From: Morchella semilibera
Lineage: Eukaryota; Ascomycota; Pezizomycetes; Pezizales; Morchellaceae
Assembly (NCBI GenBank): GCA_009192285.1
Contig: WBVU01000004.1
Location: 4,424,001 to 4,488,000, forward strand
Length of the DNA: 64,000 bases
Direction of reading: 5' to 3'
Position 1 is the stretch's first letter, and each line of letters begins with the position of its first letter. The notes under the pieces are model-generated. The model was not told where the DNA came from and made no database searches. It saw only the letters and a program-made list of their open reading frames with translations. The position numbers and the translations under genes were made by a program. Of the stretch, positions 44,865 through 58,296 are shown one piece after another.

Positions 44865-47800
44865 GGAGGTTTCGGTTTTCCCAAGCCTTGGTTTGGGTAA
44901 TAATCGACGAATCGGAAAATTTGAATACTCGAAAGGGGTTGACAGGAAGTTAAAGCTGCTGCTGCTGCTGAACAGGGGTGGTGGTGTTGAAAGATTTTAT
45001 GGGCAGCACAGAGTTGTTAGTTACAACTTATACTCCTTTAGTGAGTAGGGAGGGTAGGATCCAATGAGATATCTAAGGACCTTTTTCAGGAACTAAAATA
45101 CCCTAGCCCATATGTTGCCAAGAGGTCCCATCGTCACCAAAAAAAAAAGAAGTTGCACCTGCATAGAAAAAAAGAACACCGCGATCTGTCACAGAACGGG
45201 TTCGTGGGCCCTGTTTGATGTTCTACCTATTCCCCAAGGTCCTCAGGGTTCTCGAAAATGACCTCACAACGTGTCACTAGAATTGGGATCACCATGGTAG
45301 CCTCGAATTTCAAGATAGATGTATATGTCGAGCATCTTCGACGTCGAGGGTGAAAACTCATACAACAGGACTCCTGGCCGAAACCCACGACGTACCCCTA
45401 ACCCACGCCATTCCGGTTCTGGCAGCCGCTAGCCAATCAGCCAGCTCACTATGTATTCACTCAGTTACAAGTTACATGGCCACGTCTTCAGGACTGCTAT
45501 CTACAAGGAACTAAGCATCATAGAGCGGGTAAGATGAAGTAGGAGGGGGATGAGGGGGAGGAGGAGGATGAGGCAGGAACTTCCTGTTGCTCTATCCAAA
45601 TGATTCTATGTATATGTAAGGTCCCCAACAACCTATTCAGGTTTGGGTATCTCACGGCGGCCTATGGGAGCCGCTCGATCATACCAAGAAAGGGATAAGT
45701 ACATTACATCGGGACCTAAGAGTTATCCTGTAATTACATACATACATGTACTTATATTCCGAACCTGCTGGAGCTGTCCCGATCTCTACCAATACAATAT
45801 CCCGCGCGGCAAACCAGAAGACTATTTACTTACATACGCGGCATGTCCAAAACCAGCTTACCCTTCATCTCAAGCCCCATCCATTACCAATGCTCCTCAT
45901 CCGCGGCTCTGAAACAGCCCCGATTGACGACTCACTGGATACGCTGTCAATGAGAAGCTACATGTACTTAACTAGATTAGTGAGAGGGGCAAGACTTGAA
46001 GTCCACAGAAGCATTGCCATCAGCTGCTGCTGTCCGCGCCTCGTATCTGGCCGGCCAACCAAACCAAACCCACCCCCTCCCCAGCTGAACATCTCCCCCT
46101 CTGCTCCCCCTTCTCCCTCCCCGCCTCAACCCGAGCCCGCTCGAGATCACGGGTTTAACGCCTCCCCGGTAGTTTCTCCATGTTGGTTGGAACATGCACA
46201 ATGAGCTTGCTTTGCTTTATTGAGGCTTGCTATAGCTCCCCGCTCTAGCTATAGTAGGTGATCTACCTCCGCGTAGAGCGGGGGTTAATAAAGAGGGGAT
46301 CAAATCAGGGATCCCCTCCCTCCCCTCCTTCCATAAATACCGGGGCGAGAGTAGAGGGGAGGCTGAAACATTGGTCAAGTCCAGAGTCACCATTTACCAG
46401 CTGAAGAATGGGGGGGTGTGGTTGAATGAGTAACTCCTGCTATGTAAAGTACCATAAGATAAAATAAAATAAAATAAAATAAAATAATACACACGCACAC
46501 GCACATACACGCACATGCAAGAGCAAGAGAGAAAGGTGGGCGTGATTAGCGAAAGCGTAAATGCACTTGACGCCTTTTTAGATAGAGCACGTTGATTGGA
46601 TGGGGTGGGCATTTGGTTGCCCTGCCTCCATTCTTCACGATAGTAAGTGGTGGTCTGGGCGTAGGTAGCTAGCTTACTTTACTCACTCTAAAAAAGACGG
46701 TAGAGTCAAAAAAGAGAAGAGGGGCGATAGGCTGATTGATCATCGTGATAACATCGATTGTCTTCCGCACACACCACACTTTACTACCCCAGCTAGCAAG
46801 GCCACCGCCTACCCTTTGCAGATCGACAGGGACTGCCTAAAGCTGTATGAGCTCTGCCTGCTTGCCTACTTGCGTGCTTAATTGCTTGCTTCTTGCTTAA
46901 TTGCGACCTCTACACTTAAACTTCTTACCACAATCAAAGTCTACTACGCTGATGCCGAATGCCGAAGGCCACCAGGAAAATAACCATTAACCTTAACTTC
47001 TAGACTTTCTATCTAGGCAGTAACTCCATCTACCGTGCAGCCCCCACCCCCTTCCCTCTCTCTCAACGGGCCAGGTAAAACCCCGGTAGAATTCGGTAAA
47101 TCTCGGTCAAGACCACTCATAGCTCTCCCCCACTTTCTTACCCAGGGTAAGGGATGTGTAGTGATGATGAATATGATGATGCGGCCATCGAGGCGAGTAG
47201 TCAGGCAGGAAAACAAGCAACAATTTATCTGTTGCGCCTGGCACTAAACCTAAGTTTTTTTTTTGTTTACGTCAAACCAGACAAATCAGGAAGATGATGA
47301 GCAATGGGTTGCTTTCTAGTTCAATAGATGATCTAACTATATTTCGTAAAAGGAGCCTAGCTAAAAAAGCATGAGGTCCCTGGATCGTCGTACTACTGAC
47401 TACCTCCAACCAACCAGCCAACCCAAAAGTCATTACCAAACACTAAGCAGACCCAGCAACTACAAGTAATAAGGTTTCCCTAAACCAAACAAAGTAAACA
47501 ATCATCACTCATCTCATCTCTCAAAGATAAAGGGTTAAGAAACTAGTATACAGATTTGCACAAAAAGGCCACCCATGTTCCATCCACAGCGTAAATATCA
47601 CGCAGATTTCCACAACCTCATTTTCCCACCCGTTAAAGACCCATAGCCGAATATCCCTATGCCAATCTTTTGGTTTCCGCAAAGAGTAACCGAAGATGAA
47701 AAGAAGAAAGGAAAAGAAGAAAAAAATAAAGAGGAAGAAGGAACTAAAAAGGTTAGAAGAAAATGAGGAAGGAAAAAAAGATATAATCCGCAAGATGCAC

Positions 47801-48129
47801 AAAACATGAACCGTACTATGTAGTGGTAACGACAGACCAAGCACTAATACACTCCCAACCAACCATGAGGAAAATAAACCCTAGAAGGACCAAAGTGTAC
47901 ATGAAAGGAATAGACCGTCGCAAATGAGGATGAGAAACGAAACCATACTTACATTCTCGTCCTTGAAAAAATGAGAAAATAAAACAGGACAAAGTCCTAA
48001 GCTCTATCATGTAAACCATATCCACCGCATGGACTTCCAAGGCGGCAGGGGAAATAACAAAAAGTGGAACCCTACTAGCATACAATAAACTCCAGGTGAA
48101 ATGAGGTGGCAAGGAAAAGTTGAACCCGT
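44865..48129. other. 3.3-kb spacer, no gene recognised
   Basis: Between pyridoxal kinase 5' end and the zinc-finger gene 3' end. Contains two TACATGTA copies (45743, 45959), a small inverted repeat CCCCGCTCTA...TAGAGCGGGG (46238-46283), a TAAAA/AAAAT repeat (46457-46487), and CA-rich sequence immediately after it. Short frames lack domain features. Confidence 0.5.
46457..46487. repeat. (AAAAT)n pentanucleotide microsatellite
   Basis: About five AAAAT/TAAAA units followed by an ACACGCAC-type dinucleotide-like tract. Confidence 0.8.
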
Positions 48130-49287
48130 TTATTGGTTCTTACCGCTGTGAACCTTCTTGTGTCTTCTCAGGTTAGAGACAACAGAGAATTTTCGCCCAC
48201 AGCCATCGACCTCGCATGCAAACGCTAAAAAGGTGTTAGATTTAACTTTAAGAGTTTAACTGTGCAAGGACCTACGTTTCTCGCCGGTATGGCTATAAGT
48301 GTGTGTTTGCAGGGAACTTGGTCTGGTAAATCTCTTATCACAAACTTTACATTTGTGCTTCTTTTGTGTGCTCGATGTAATTTTCGAGCTAAAGGTTGTC
48401 ATGAGCGCGCCCTGTACAGGTACTGACTGAATGCCACTAGGCCTGGGTAGAGATGGACGTGACCCCTCCGTTGCGAACCCGGCCGGATCTGAGTAGTCTG
48501 TTGCTGACGAATCTACAGAGCCACCTCCATAGTACCCGCTGTACGAAGCTGTGGACGAGATTGACGAGTTTGTCGAGTGGCCAGGGTAGAAACCGTCCGA
48601 CCGTTGCCTGTGCTGCCGTGGCGCTTGGCTCATGGCAACCATCCCTCGAGCCGAGTCAAGAGTGTCTGAAAACTGATTGTTTGTACTCCGTGGAGGTTGG
48701 ACTATCGGTCTCGCTGTGCTGCTCGTGGTCCACTCCATAAGAGAGTTCTGCCGTGGTCGCGGTGCTTCAACTGGAGATCCCAAGAACATAGTGTTAGACA
48801 TTGCAGGTTGTGACATGCGTCGATCGTTATTGCTCATCGGATATGAATTCCTTTGGTGGGTCGAGAAGTCTACTGGGGGCGCAAATGAAGGGACGAACGA
48901 AGTAATAGCAGTAGGGGACGGTGCTGAGGACCCAGACATACTCATGTCACCCGTAAAAGAGTTGCTGCCCCCAAAACCCAACATTTCCGACTTCAAAAAG
49001 TCATTCTGGTGAGACGACAGCATATTCGATGTGATATGCCTGCCAGGGTTGGAGGTTGGAATTTCTGATGTTGTTGGAATGCCGTTCTGGTATGGTGCTG
49101 ATACGGACGTTCGCATTTCTGGCTTAACCAGACCACGGATTTCGGGGATTGATGAAGCCATTAGGTGCTGTGCTGTTGGTCCTGAGGTCCAAGGGTTTGT
49201 GAACTGTACTTGACTGCCGAGTGATGAAGGTGGTTGGAATGGGAAGCCAGTGTGCATTGGGTGTCTCTGCTGGTTGTCGAGAGCCAT
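48130..49287 (-). CDS. C2H2 zinc-finger transcription factor, FlbC-like
   Basis: Minus-strand exons 49287-48276 and 48224-48130 (intron 48225-48275); 368 aa. The first 310 residues are Ser/Pro/Gln/Asn-rich without domains. Two C2H2 fingers fill the C terminus: HKCKVCDKRFTRPSSLQTHT followed by YSHTGEK, then PFACEVDGCGRKFSVVSNLR followed by RHKKVH. The Pro codon of GEKPF spans the intron. The position of the pair at the very C terminus and the finger sequences match the FlbC group, which in Aspergillus activates conidiation genes; related C2H2 factors are found in many Pezizomycotina, so orthology is probable rather than proven. Upstream lies the longest gene-free stretch of the window. Confidence 0.85.
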
Positions 49288-52200
49288 ATTATTATGTTGT
49301 AGGTGTTGAATGGTGGGTGAGTGTGAGGGACGTCAAGTTCTGAAGACCCTTAATGTTGAAAAGTCTTTAAGGCGATAGAGTTAGAGGTTTAAGGACAATA
49401 AAGTCTCAGATATCTTAGATGTATGTGGACGATATTGGGCACAAAAGTTGCAGAGCGCAAATACCTAGTAGAAGGAACTCAGGATCATCAACCCGACACG
49501 GTAGCAGTTTAGCAGATGAGACGATAGCGAATGCTGGTCGACAGTCGATCAAAAGTATGGAGTGTGTGGGTGTGTGTGGTGTGCAGTAACAACAACAACG
49601 GGATGGGATGGGATGTGGGCAGCAGGTAAATCTTATGTTGCCTGAAGATATGTAGCAGTCGTGAGTATTTGTGGTGGTAGTGTTAAATGGATAGTGGGGG
49701 GAGGAGAGCGAAAAAGAGTATTGTAAAGTAATAAGCTGGAAAAAGGTCAGTCTTAGAGGGAGAGTATCTAGATAAGTAGGCAGCAGACTGGGACGCTCGA
49801 GTAATTATTGGGGGAGGTAGACGGTAGGCGGCGGTATCAGAAAGGGCATTTGGCTGCTGTTTGGTGGAGCAAAAGCAGGTTGTGCAGGGCCAGGCAAAGT
49901 AAGCAGAACAAGCGGCCAAGCACAGACAAGATATCAGAGTTATTTCGATATTTCCTGAAGAAGCACTTCTCTTACTTGACTTGGTAGCATGTATCTAATC
50001 AACCAGTTGAAGCAGTTGGGGGCAAGCAAGTAGACTAGTTTACCCTTCTCTTTAACTTCATTAACTTCAATAGCCAAGTTAGAAGGAGGCTCCGGGGATC
50101 GTCGTCCAAGGCCCAAGCGAGAAAGCGAAGAGAGATGACGGTAGATCAATACACAGCAACTTGTCAAAACTCTTAATTATTATTATTGTTTTGGTATCCT
50201 TAGTCCTACGCCGTGTTTATGCAAAACCTTCACTCTATCTATATCTCGACTGCGGCGGAGCAATAGATCCGGTCCAAATACGATTCAAATAGAGAGGTAC
50301 AGCGTTCAAGGAGGGATTATTCTTATTTTTCTTACTATCAATGTAAATGTAATGTATCCCTTTCCCTTCTGGGGGGCAATTAAAGTGAGTGTGTGCAGCA
50401 GAGATGTATGATAGGAAAAGTGAACCACAACCCACAAGCACCAGCCAGCAGCAACGACTGCCTCCAAGACTCTCAAAAGCAGGAAAGAAGCAAATTCAAG
50501 AAGCAATGCCAACGCCCGCCAAACAGGGATGACTGGTTAAGGGTGTGGGTGCCCTGTGCACTGGCCGGGGCCGATAGTAGCTAGCGCAAAAGTGGACTGG
50601 CGCGGCAGCGGATGGAGGGCAGTTTCCGGTTTGCCCTCAGGAGCACCGATGATAGGCAGGAAAACAAAAACTAGGAATTGAGGAGAGGAAATAAAAGAAG
50701 GGCCCTGTCCACCCACAGTGGTAATATTACCAGAGAAGGTAAGAGAAAAGACGTTATGGGAACCTTGTAAACTTGTCCAGCGAATGGGGCTGTGATGTAA
50801 GGAGATGGAGCGTATTTAATTATACCAAGCAACACTTGTTTGTAGCTTTCCCCGAATCCACTTCGGCGACATAAAACAAATTTTGTTTTTTTATTAGATG
50901 TACTTTTTTAGAATCCAAAAGCAAATAAAAAAAGTAAAATAAAAAAAACAGGAGAAAAAACAGTAAAGTCTACATGTATTGAAGCTGAGGTCGAAAGAGG
51001 CTGATTGAGTAATGTTGGACAAGGGACGATTGAACGTCGCCGCCACGCAGGGGTCTTTTACCTACTCACTTGTAAGTGATGATGATGGCTTAAAGTCGAT
51101 CTGTCAAGAAAGGATTGACAAACAGGAAGAGAGTATCTGGCAGCAAAATTTTTTTTGAAATAAAATCATCGCTATCTCCAACGTTTTTGACCTACTTTTT
51201 TTTCCTCACTTCATCAAAGAACTCTCACAATTCACAAACTTCATCACCAACACCCCGATCGCACGCAGAAAAATCGGTACATTTTACCAACAGCACCAGT
51301 TGAATGTATCTTTTGGTATTCCCTACCCCCCCCACACACACGTCCCAGCATAAATTGAACCTTTTGTGAGCAGGTTTTTCCAACTATTCGCGAAAGGGTG
51401 AAGCGAGAACAACCGAATAGGATGGGGGGGAGACGCGCGATGCCATCACAGATGGAACATGATGCTGTGATGGGTGGTCGGCGACGGAAGGAAGACCTCT
51501 TTTTTCTCATCTCCAGGTTTTTTTCCCTCTGCTCTGGCCGTCCGGCGGTCTAAATTTGGGGCCTAGCCAACCAAGCAACATCGAAATAAGAAGGGTGAAG
51601 GCGTACTAAGCCGACAGGGCTGCAAATGACGATGGACTATCTCAGAAGCAGGGGGTACCCCCGAGTGTGTGAGACCCTATGACGAAGCGGAGCGGGATGG
51701 GAGGATCAAAAATGCGGGCGCAAAGGGTGGAGCCGACTGCAAGCCCCAGTCTCGAATCTCTCTCAAATGCAAGCCCCCCGGCACGCAGCCGTGCTTTGGA
51801 TGCGCCAAGAAATCCACTCATCACACATCCCACCACACCCTCTCATATGCACGCACCTGCCTCTGTCCAACTCTACAGTCAATTTCTACCGGTATGTAAA
51901 GATGTATATCATCGAACTCCACAAACGTCCACCCACTTTCTCTCCCAAATGAAGAGTTCGTTCTTTTCTGGTTTGATCAGCAAACTGACTGAACTTCCAG
52001 GTTTGCCTACCAGTCTCTTTGTGGGCTCCCAGAACTGAATCGTACTACATACCGTACGTACATGGACATGGAATGAATCGTACAAAGACCCTGTATTACT
52101 CTCTCGCACTGGCACCTTAAAGTGCCACACTCACCCTACAAGTTACACCACGCCCACACCCCATCTCTCCTACCCTAAGAACCCTACACCGCCTGTGTAT

Positions 52201-55200
52201 GGCAGGGTACTCGTGCAACCAACCAACCAACCACAGCTGCTACCAACTCTTGGCATCTCTCACTCACCCACCCCTAAAAGGATGGCGACAAATCTTTTCG
52301 AGAATGGTTTTTGCGCAGTGTTGGGAGACACAGGTTGTCAAGTTGAAGAAATTTCGCCACCGATCAAATCGTCATCCGCTACCCGTGACATCATTTCACA
52401 GGGATATCCCCTGCTCCGGCACTTCTCCCGAGCACTCCAGCCAAATCCGGCCACTTGAAAGAGGTCCGGAAGAAACCGTATTTCCGTATGGGGAATATAA
52501 ATATTGATTTTTAAAAAATAAATAAAATGATTCGGTGGATGATCTGAATTAAATAAATAATTTTGTTCAATATTTTAATTGCATTTATTTACCCACTTAC
52601 ATAACTTTTTGCTTGGCTCTCTCCCCGATGTCGATCTCGGTCAATTCGCGCTTTTTTTTTTCCCTGCGCCGGCTCTGCTGCCTGTTCAAGAGCTTCGAGA
52701 ATGCGACTTGAAACGAAGCCGAAACGCATTTTACGTCACGGCGCAGCGGGGAAGACCAGCCATGCGTTTCCGAACACCTCCTTACGCACCACCGTTCCGC
52801 TGGACGCGAACCTGGTCTTTGCTTGACATATGCGATCTGAAATTAGAGTACATAGCAGACATACTAGCAGACAGGGCAGATAGACAGCCAAGTCAATTTA
52901 CCCAACAGGTATCGCACATAGGATATGAAGCAGCCTCCACTTCACAACCACCAGGTTCAAGAATATCTGCCTATTTGTCTACAGCGGTGAGGCAGCGGTG
53001 AGGCAGCGGCGAGAATAGTAGGAAAGAGCCTCATCATCTAGAGATACGTACTCGAGGTAATCACCCAGGCTTATCTCCTATCTCCAACTGTTCTTTGACT
53101 GCTGCTGCTGCTGCTGTTGAGTTTGAACAATGGGCGCTTGTTGTAAGTGGTATTTGAGCCCGGAGGGTATAACGTCCCTCCCTAACACATATCTCCGAAC
53201 AAAACTTAGGTAGTGGCAGCGGGTTTGGGGACAGACGAGCTAGACAAAACCAAAACCCGCGAAACCTCCGGGACGTTGATTTTAAAGGTAGGCTCGTGCC
53301 CCTTCACAGAGCCTCGATTGGATCTTGGTCCCGGTTGGTTTCTAGAAAGACGCTTCTAAGAACCCTCCCACAGCAATAATCTCCGCCGGTGACACAAACT
53401 ACACCCCTTTGTGGACATTTAAGGGTCCTGCCACTTCTTGATACGGAAACAAGAGCGCATGTGAGTTTTTGTGGGGTAAGCCTCTTTACCGTTTTGATGA
53501 GCTTCCCGTGGTTCAACGGCTGTGGTTTTAAGGTTTGTTTTTTCTGTGTGTGTTGTGCTACTCGCAGGACAACCAATCTCTTCAGCCATCGTGAGTATTT
53601 TATTATTAGAACCTCGATTTGCCTATGCGCCCGACATTTAAAGAGCTTTGGTAACTGGAGCAAGCAGCAAGCAAGCACTACATGCCATGGGTACCGCTGC
53701 TACAACCGGGCCAAATAGCACACCAAATCTACAGCATTTGAACGCAGGTACAGAAAACAATTATCTACTGTTTTAGCGATGAGGGAGTCACAGAATACCA
53801 CCGCACACAGACTGGCATATCAAACTCAGTGGGCTCCACCGCTTAGGCTCCAACCCGTTCTCATCGTCCCAATGAGATGATTAAGCTAAATAACATACAT
53901 ACATACATGATGTTCTGCAGCGCAGGTGCACAGCAAAAAGGAAAACGAGTTACTGGGAGCTGAGTCGAGCTGAAAGCGCAGTCTGTTTGCATGCTCCCAA
54001 GGAGATGGCTCGCTTGTTTCAACGCCCACCAACCCTCAACACCTTTAGGTAACCGAGTCATATCCGATCAGGTGCGTTCATGTAATCATCAATTGCACCA
54101 ACCAGCACCACCAAAACATACGATGAAGCAGCTATCACCAAATCCCATCGTCTTTAATCCCTGCAATCCGTCACCCGGATTTCCCCTTTACCAGGACATC
54201 AATCTTTGTTCTCCGTACGTTGCTGCCGCTGCAGCTTATTTTGCGACCGAGAATTTCCCTTCGATGAGACGATGCTCTTTGTGGCACAGTGCTTGATCTT
54301 GGTGCCTTCCAAAATCATATCACCCTTTCGGGGTTCCCACAAGAGAATCCCGACATTATTACCCGTACTACGCACCCAAACGCTACAATACTACTTATCG
54401 GCACGTTACGCTGATACAGAAAGCAACAACCAAACGCCCCTGTACATATGGTTCCTACCAACAGTCCGACTGCGCTTGGTCACTCCTTTGGGATATCGCT
54501 CCTCCTCCCAGATTGGTAGTGAATCCCGACGGGGGGGGGCTCCTTCAATGGCTTTTCGCCTATCGATTTAGGTTGGGAAAACCCACCGTGTCAAAAAAGC
54601 TATCACCGCCGGCAAAATTTGGTTCAACTCCCTCACCGGAAAAAAAAAAAAAAAGTAACAGATCACATCGCGCCTTGAGAGTCCGTGCGCGCCAAATATC
54701 CAAGCCTGGCTAGAGCAAAAAAACGACAAGACATTTTTTAATAATCTATGTAAGTATTCCCCGCAATTTACTTATCGCGTCTTCCCTGGCCAGATCTGGA
54801 CACACGTTCAATTCTTCCTCCTGATGACAGAGGGCGTCCTTGGAATTGCATCAAGCCTTTTTGGCTGCACTTGCCGCATCGATCTGGGCCAGGAATCGTG
54901 AGTGTGGTGGACCTTGGCGAGGTGTTTTTCCAGGCCAGGATCGCGTCCAGTTGCTCATATCTGATCGATTCAGTACCTTACTAGCTTGTACCGCATAGTA
55001 GAAACATCAAACCTCGAAATTTCATTGAACCTCACATTAATACAGTTCTTTACTTGAACAGACACAACACATGCAATAACCCGCACCCCATACTCTACTC
55101 TGACAAGGAACGTTTTTCTGATAGGTAGTCAGAGAGGACCTACTTAGGCCTGCGCAAAGGGCTTTAAAGTAGAGTAATACGCCCAAATGGACCCCTCTGG

Positions 55201-58200
55201 AGGAGCCCCACGCACTACTGACAGAAGGATTAACATCCGCACGTTGTGCCCACGTTGTTGGCCTGTAATTGTCTGAGCACTTTCTCTCCTAGGAGATACA
55301 TGCTTACCCAGTGTAATAGAGTAGGGAGGGGGAGAGGGGGGTGCGGCGATGCCAAGATATATAGGCTACCGGGTGTCACTTTTTTGTTTTATTTTTTTCT
55401 TCTCTCCCTCCTCGGAATGTTCCATATTTTCTTTACGTTTGGATTGTTTGAGCTGGGAGATCAGGATAGAGTACCGTACATACAGGGCTGGGCATGCACG
55501 GCAATGATTTCTAGAACCAATAACCGTTGTATTTGAAACGTTGGGGTTGGGTGGACGGAAATTCCAATATCTATATGATGTATCCTGTAACTAGTAAAGT
55601 ACTAGTACTCTGCTCTTCATGATCTAGGCCACAAGCAAGGATGAAGATTTACATTCGTTTGGTATCTCTTGAAACATTAGCCCGTTAGGAGGCCGCCGGC
55701 CCCAATGCCCGTCATCTACCACTCTCCCTACTCTCCACGTCGTAAGATCGATTCTGGCCATCATCTGCTTTTACTCCACAAAATTCTTTCCCCAAAGGTT
55801 CCCCACCTTCCAGAGGGGGCGGGTGGGGAGGATTTAAGTTAAGTTACATATGTACGTATACTCTACCTAGTAAAGAAAGTATTTCATCGTTGACCGACCA
55901 GCATCAGGAGCGGACAATTTCGTTTTGTTACACCCTCCAGAGGCTGGCATGCTGCTCGATCTCCCGTACACGCCCCCATTAACTCATAAGATGGGTGGAA
56001 TATACCGTCCTGTCCGATATACCATCGGTCAGTCGTGCATGGCATCGAGATTCAATAATTTCACTTTCTTGCTCATCCATCCAACCTCCCCTCCCCCTTC
56101 TCTCTCTCTCCCTCTCAAGCCTACCAAACAGGAAAAACCAGCCGGCGATCATTTCCCCTTTTCCCTGTTTTTCCTTTTCTTTTCTTTTTGTCTTCTACTA
56201 TGGAGAGGGGTGGAGTGAATGGCCAGCGTCGAAACAGGAGTTTAGGTTTTTCCGCCTCTCTGCCTCGAGCGTATGCCTCTCTCTATGTAGGGTGGGTGTG
56301 TGGGTGTGTGGGTGTGTGGGTTAGTATATTATAGGGCCCTGAAATTATATCTACATGCCCGATATCATCATCAAATCAAGCCTGCGTGCGAATCACACAC
56401 TCCCGATGTCCTGGGACTCTTCATAAAGCCACAAACGGTGATCATTACCTCTGCCATTTGCTCCATCTCCATCACTCGGACTTGATCGTTTTTGGGGACT
56501 AGAAATGCACAGGGATGTCTGCCTTCCCTCTACTTCATCTCTGCGAGCAGGCGGTTAGTTTAGCTACCATACATTACCTACCGCTAGCCGGCAGGCATGA
56601 GGGATAGATGATGGGGAGGGGGATGGTGGTGAGTGGGAGATATTAGGGGTGCTACTATTATTGGCACTCTGGGGGGGAGGGCGGTGGTGGCTCCGTTGTT
56701 TCGTGTTGAGGCAGATGTAACCCTAATGAGATACTGTACCTGTTGAGCGGCCATAGGGGGGGAGTACCTAAGGGGGAGATGGAGGATGAGTACGTAGGCC
56801 GCCAGAGTTGCACAGAAGGGGGGGAAAAAAAGGTGAAAGGAAGGGGGAAAGGGAAGATGCATCGCCCAACCCAACCCAATTCAATTCGTTCCCCGTGCTC
56901 TCGAGGCAGTTTAATCAACACAATGGTCGATAGGCCGGTATCACAGACTCAACCTTCAATTTCCCACACCCCACCTGCTCTCTGTCTCTACCCGGCCCTT
57001 TCACGCGTGTCCATGCGACTAGGGGTGAAGAAAAAAAAATAATAAATAATAAAAGGGATAAGAGCCAAAATCGTACATATGGACCGGAGAGGAGCAAAAG
57101 GGAAGAGCAAAAGGGAAGAACATAGAGTATGGCACGGTATGATGCCACTACACATGATATAATATGTCTCTCCATTATACCGGTTGTTCGAGCACAGCAG
57201 TTAGTAATCCACCTATTCCAGCCCCCCATTAGAGTAGTAAGCCCAAAGAGCACACTCCGCTATGTTTAGTAGTAGCAGCATCAGAGGAAACGAAAAACGC
57301 CAGGCCGGTGGGTCTAGTAGAGAGAGGGAGGGGGAGAGAGAGAGAGAGAGGAAAGTGGATCTAAGCTTACTCTCCGGCAACAGCATCCATATTAAAAAGT
57401 AAAGTAAGCCTGCGCAACCGCGTCATGGTCCATTCTTTTTTTTTTTTACTCTGGATACGCGTTCTTGGCGGGTACGAGTGACGGGATGGGGCGGGGATAA
57501 GCTTTGGGATCGGCGGTGATTGGGTGTCGTGGTTTTGTCATGGGTGATCACTCGGCGTTGGGGTCTGCCTGGTGTGGGTGATGTTGGTGGCGGAATATCC
57601 GAAGAATCTAACACAACTGAGAAGGGTGGGGGGGGGGAACTTGGGGGCCGTCTTCTCAATAACGCTGAGACCGATATATCAGTTTGAAGAAGGCCTGAAT
57701 TGTAATCGATGACTACTACATGTACATATGTATTGTCAAGAGCATACGATGGCCGTATTATATCTGCCATCGTGACATGAGTGGCATCAAGCCACATTGG
57801 TGGTGTGGTGTCTGGTTGTTGCGCTGAGATGATGTAAGGGATTTGAAAGCTGCACTGGGATCGTAATGGGCTAGGGTTTGAGCTGATCGTGGGTTAGGTT
57901 GGTTTTGTTAGGTTCAGATGTCGAGTGATCGTCCATGCAGCAGAGACTTGGTGAAGTTGGAGGACTACGCGCTGAGAAACAATGATCAGCACCAAGGTCC
58001 AGTCCCTTAAAGGTAGGTACGAGACTAAACTCGACTTTTCTCGGAAGGAATGGAGACAAACTATTGCTCGGAGCCTTCAAATTCCTGGAATTTTTTTTAC
58101 ACGAGAAGCTTATTAATCCAGCCATGAGCTGTATATAGCGGTGTACTATATATCAACCATCAAGGTATTTTTTGTTAACTCATTAACTGTATGAACTATA

Positions 58201-58296
58201 TATCAAAGTCTATAAACTAGACTACATGTAATCGGTCCTTTTTATTTTGTACTCTCAGCTTCTATTCGCTGCCGCTCACCTTAACAAAAAAAGGCA
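49288..58296. other. 9-kb gene-free region upstream of FlbC-like gene
   Basis: Six-frame reading finds only short low-complexity frames, none recognised. Features seen: two TACATGTA copies (50971, 57717) plus one at 58223, an AT-rich belt at about 52500-52600 (TAAATAAATAAT-type), A/T-rich stretch 50870-50965, an A14 run near 54641-54654, C-rich runs, GGGTGTGT repeats near 56290-56320, and a GA-repeat near 57321-57350. Part is probably the long promoter and 5' UTR of the zinc-finger gene, as is usual for fungal developmental regulators; a non-coding RNA gene could hide here. Confidence 0.5.

Noticed and set aside
52579-53001. 140-aa + frame in the gene desert
   Set aside because: No domain, no codon bias like nearby genes, and no splice signals that extend it.
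57423-57797. 124-aa minus frame with Pro/Ser-rich tail
   Set aside because: The start region reads plausibly but the rest is low complexity and no family is recognised.
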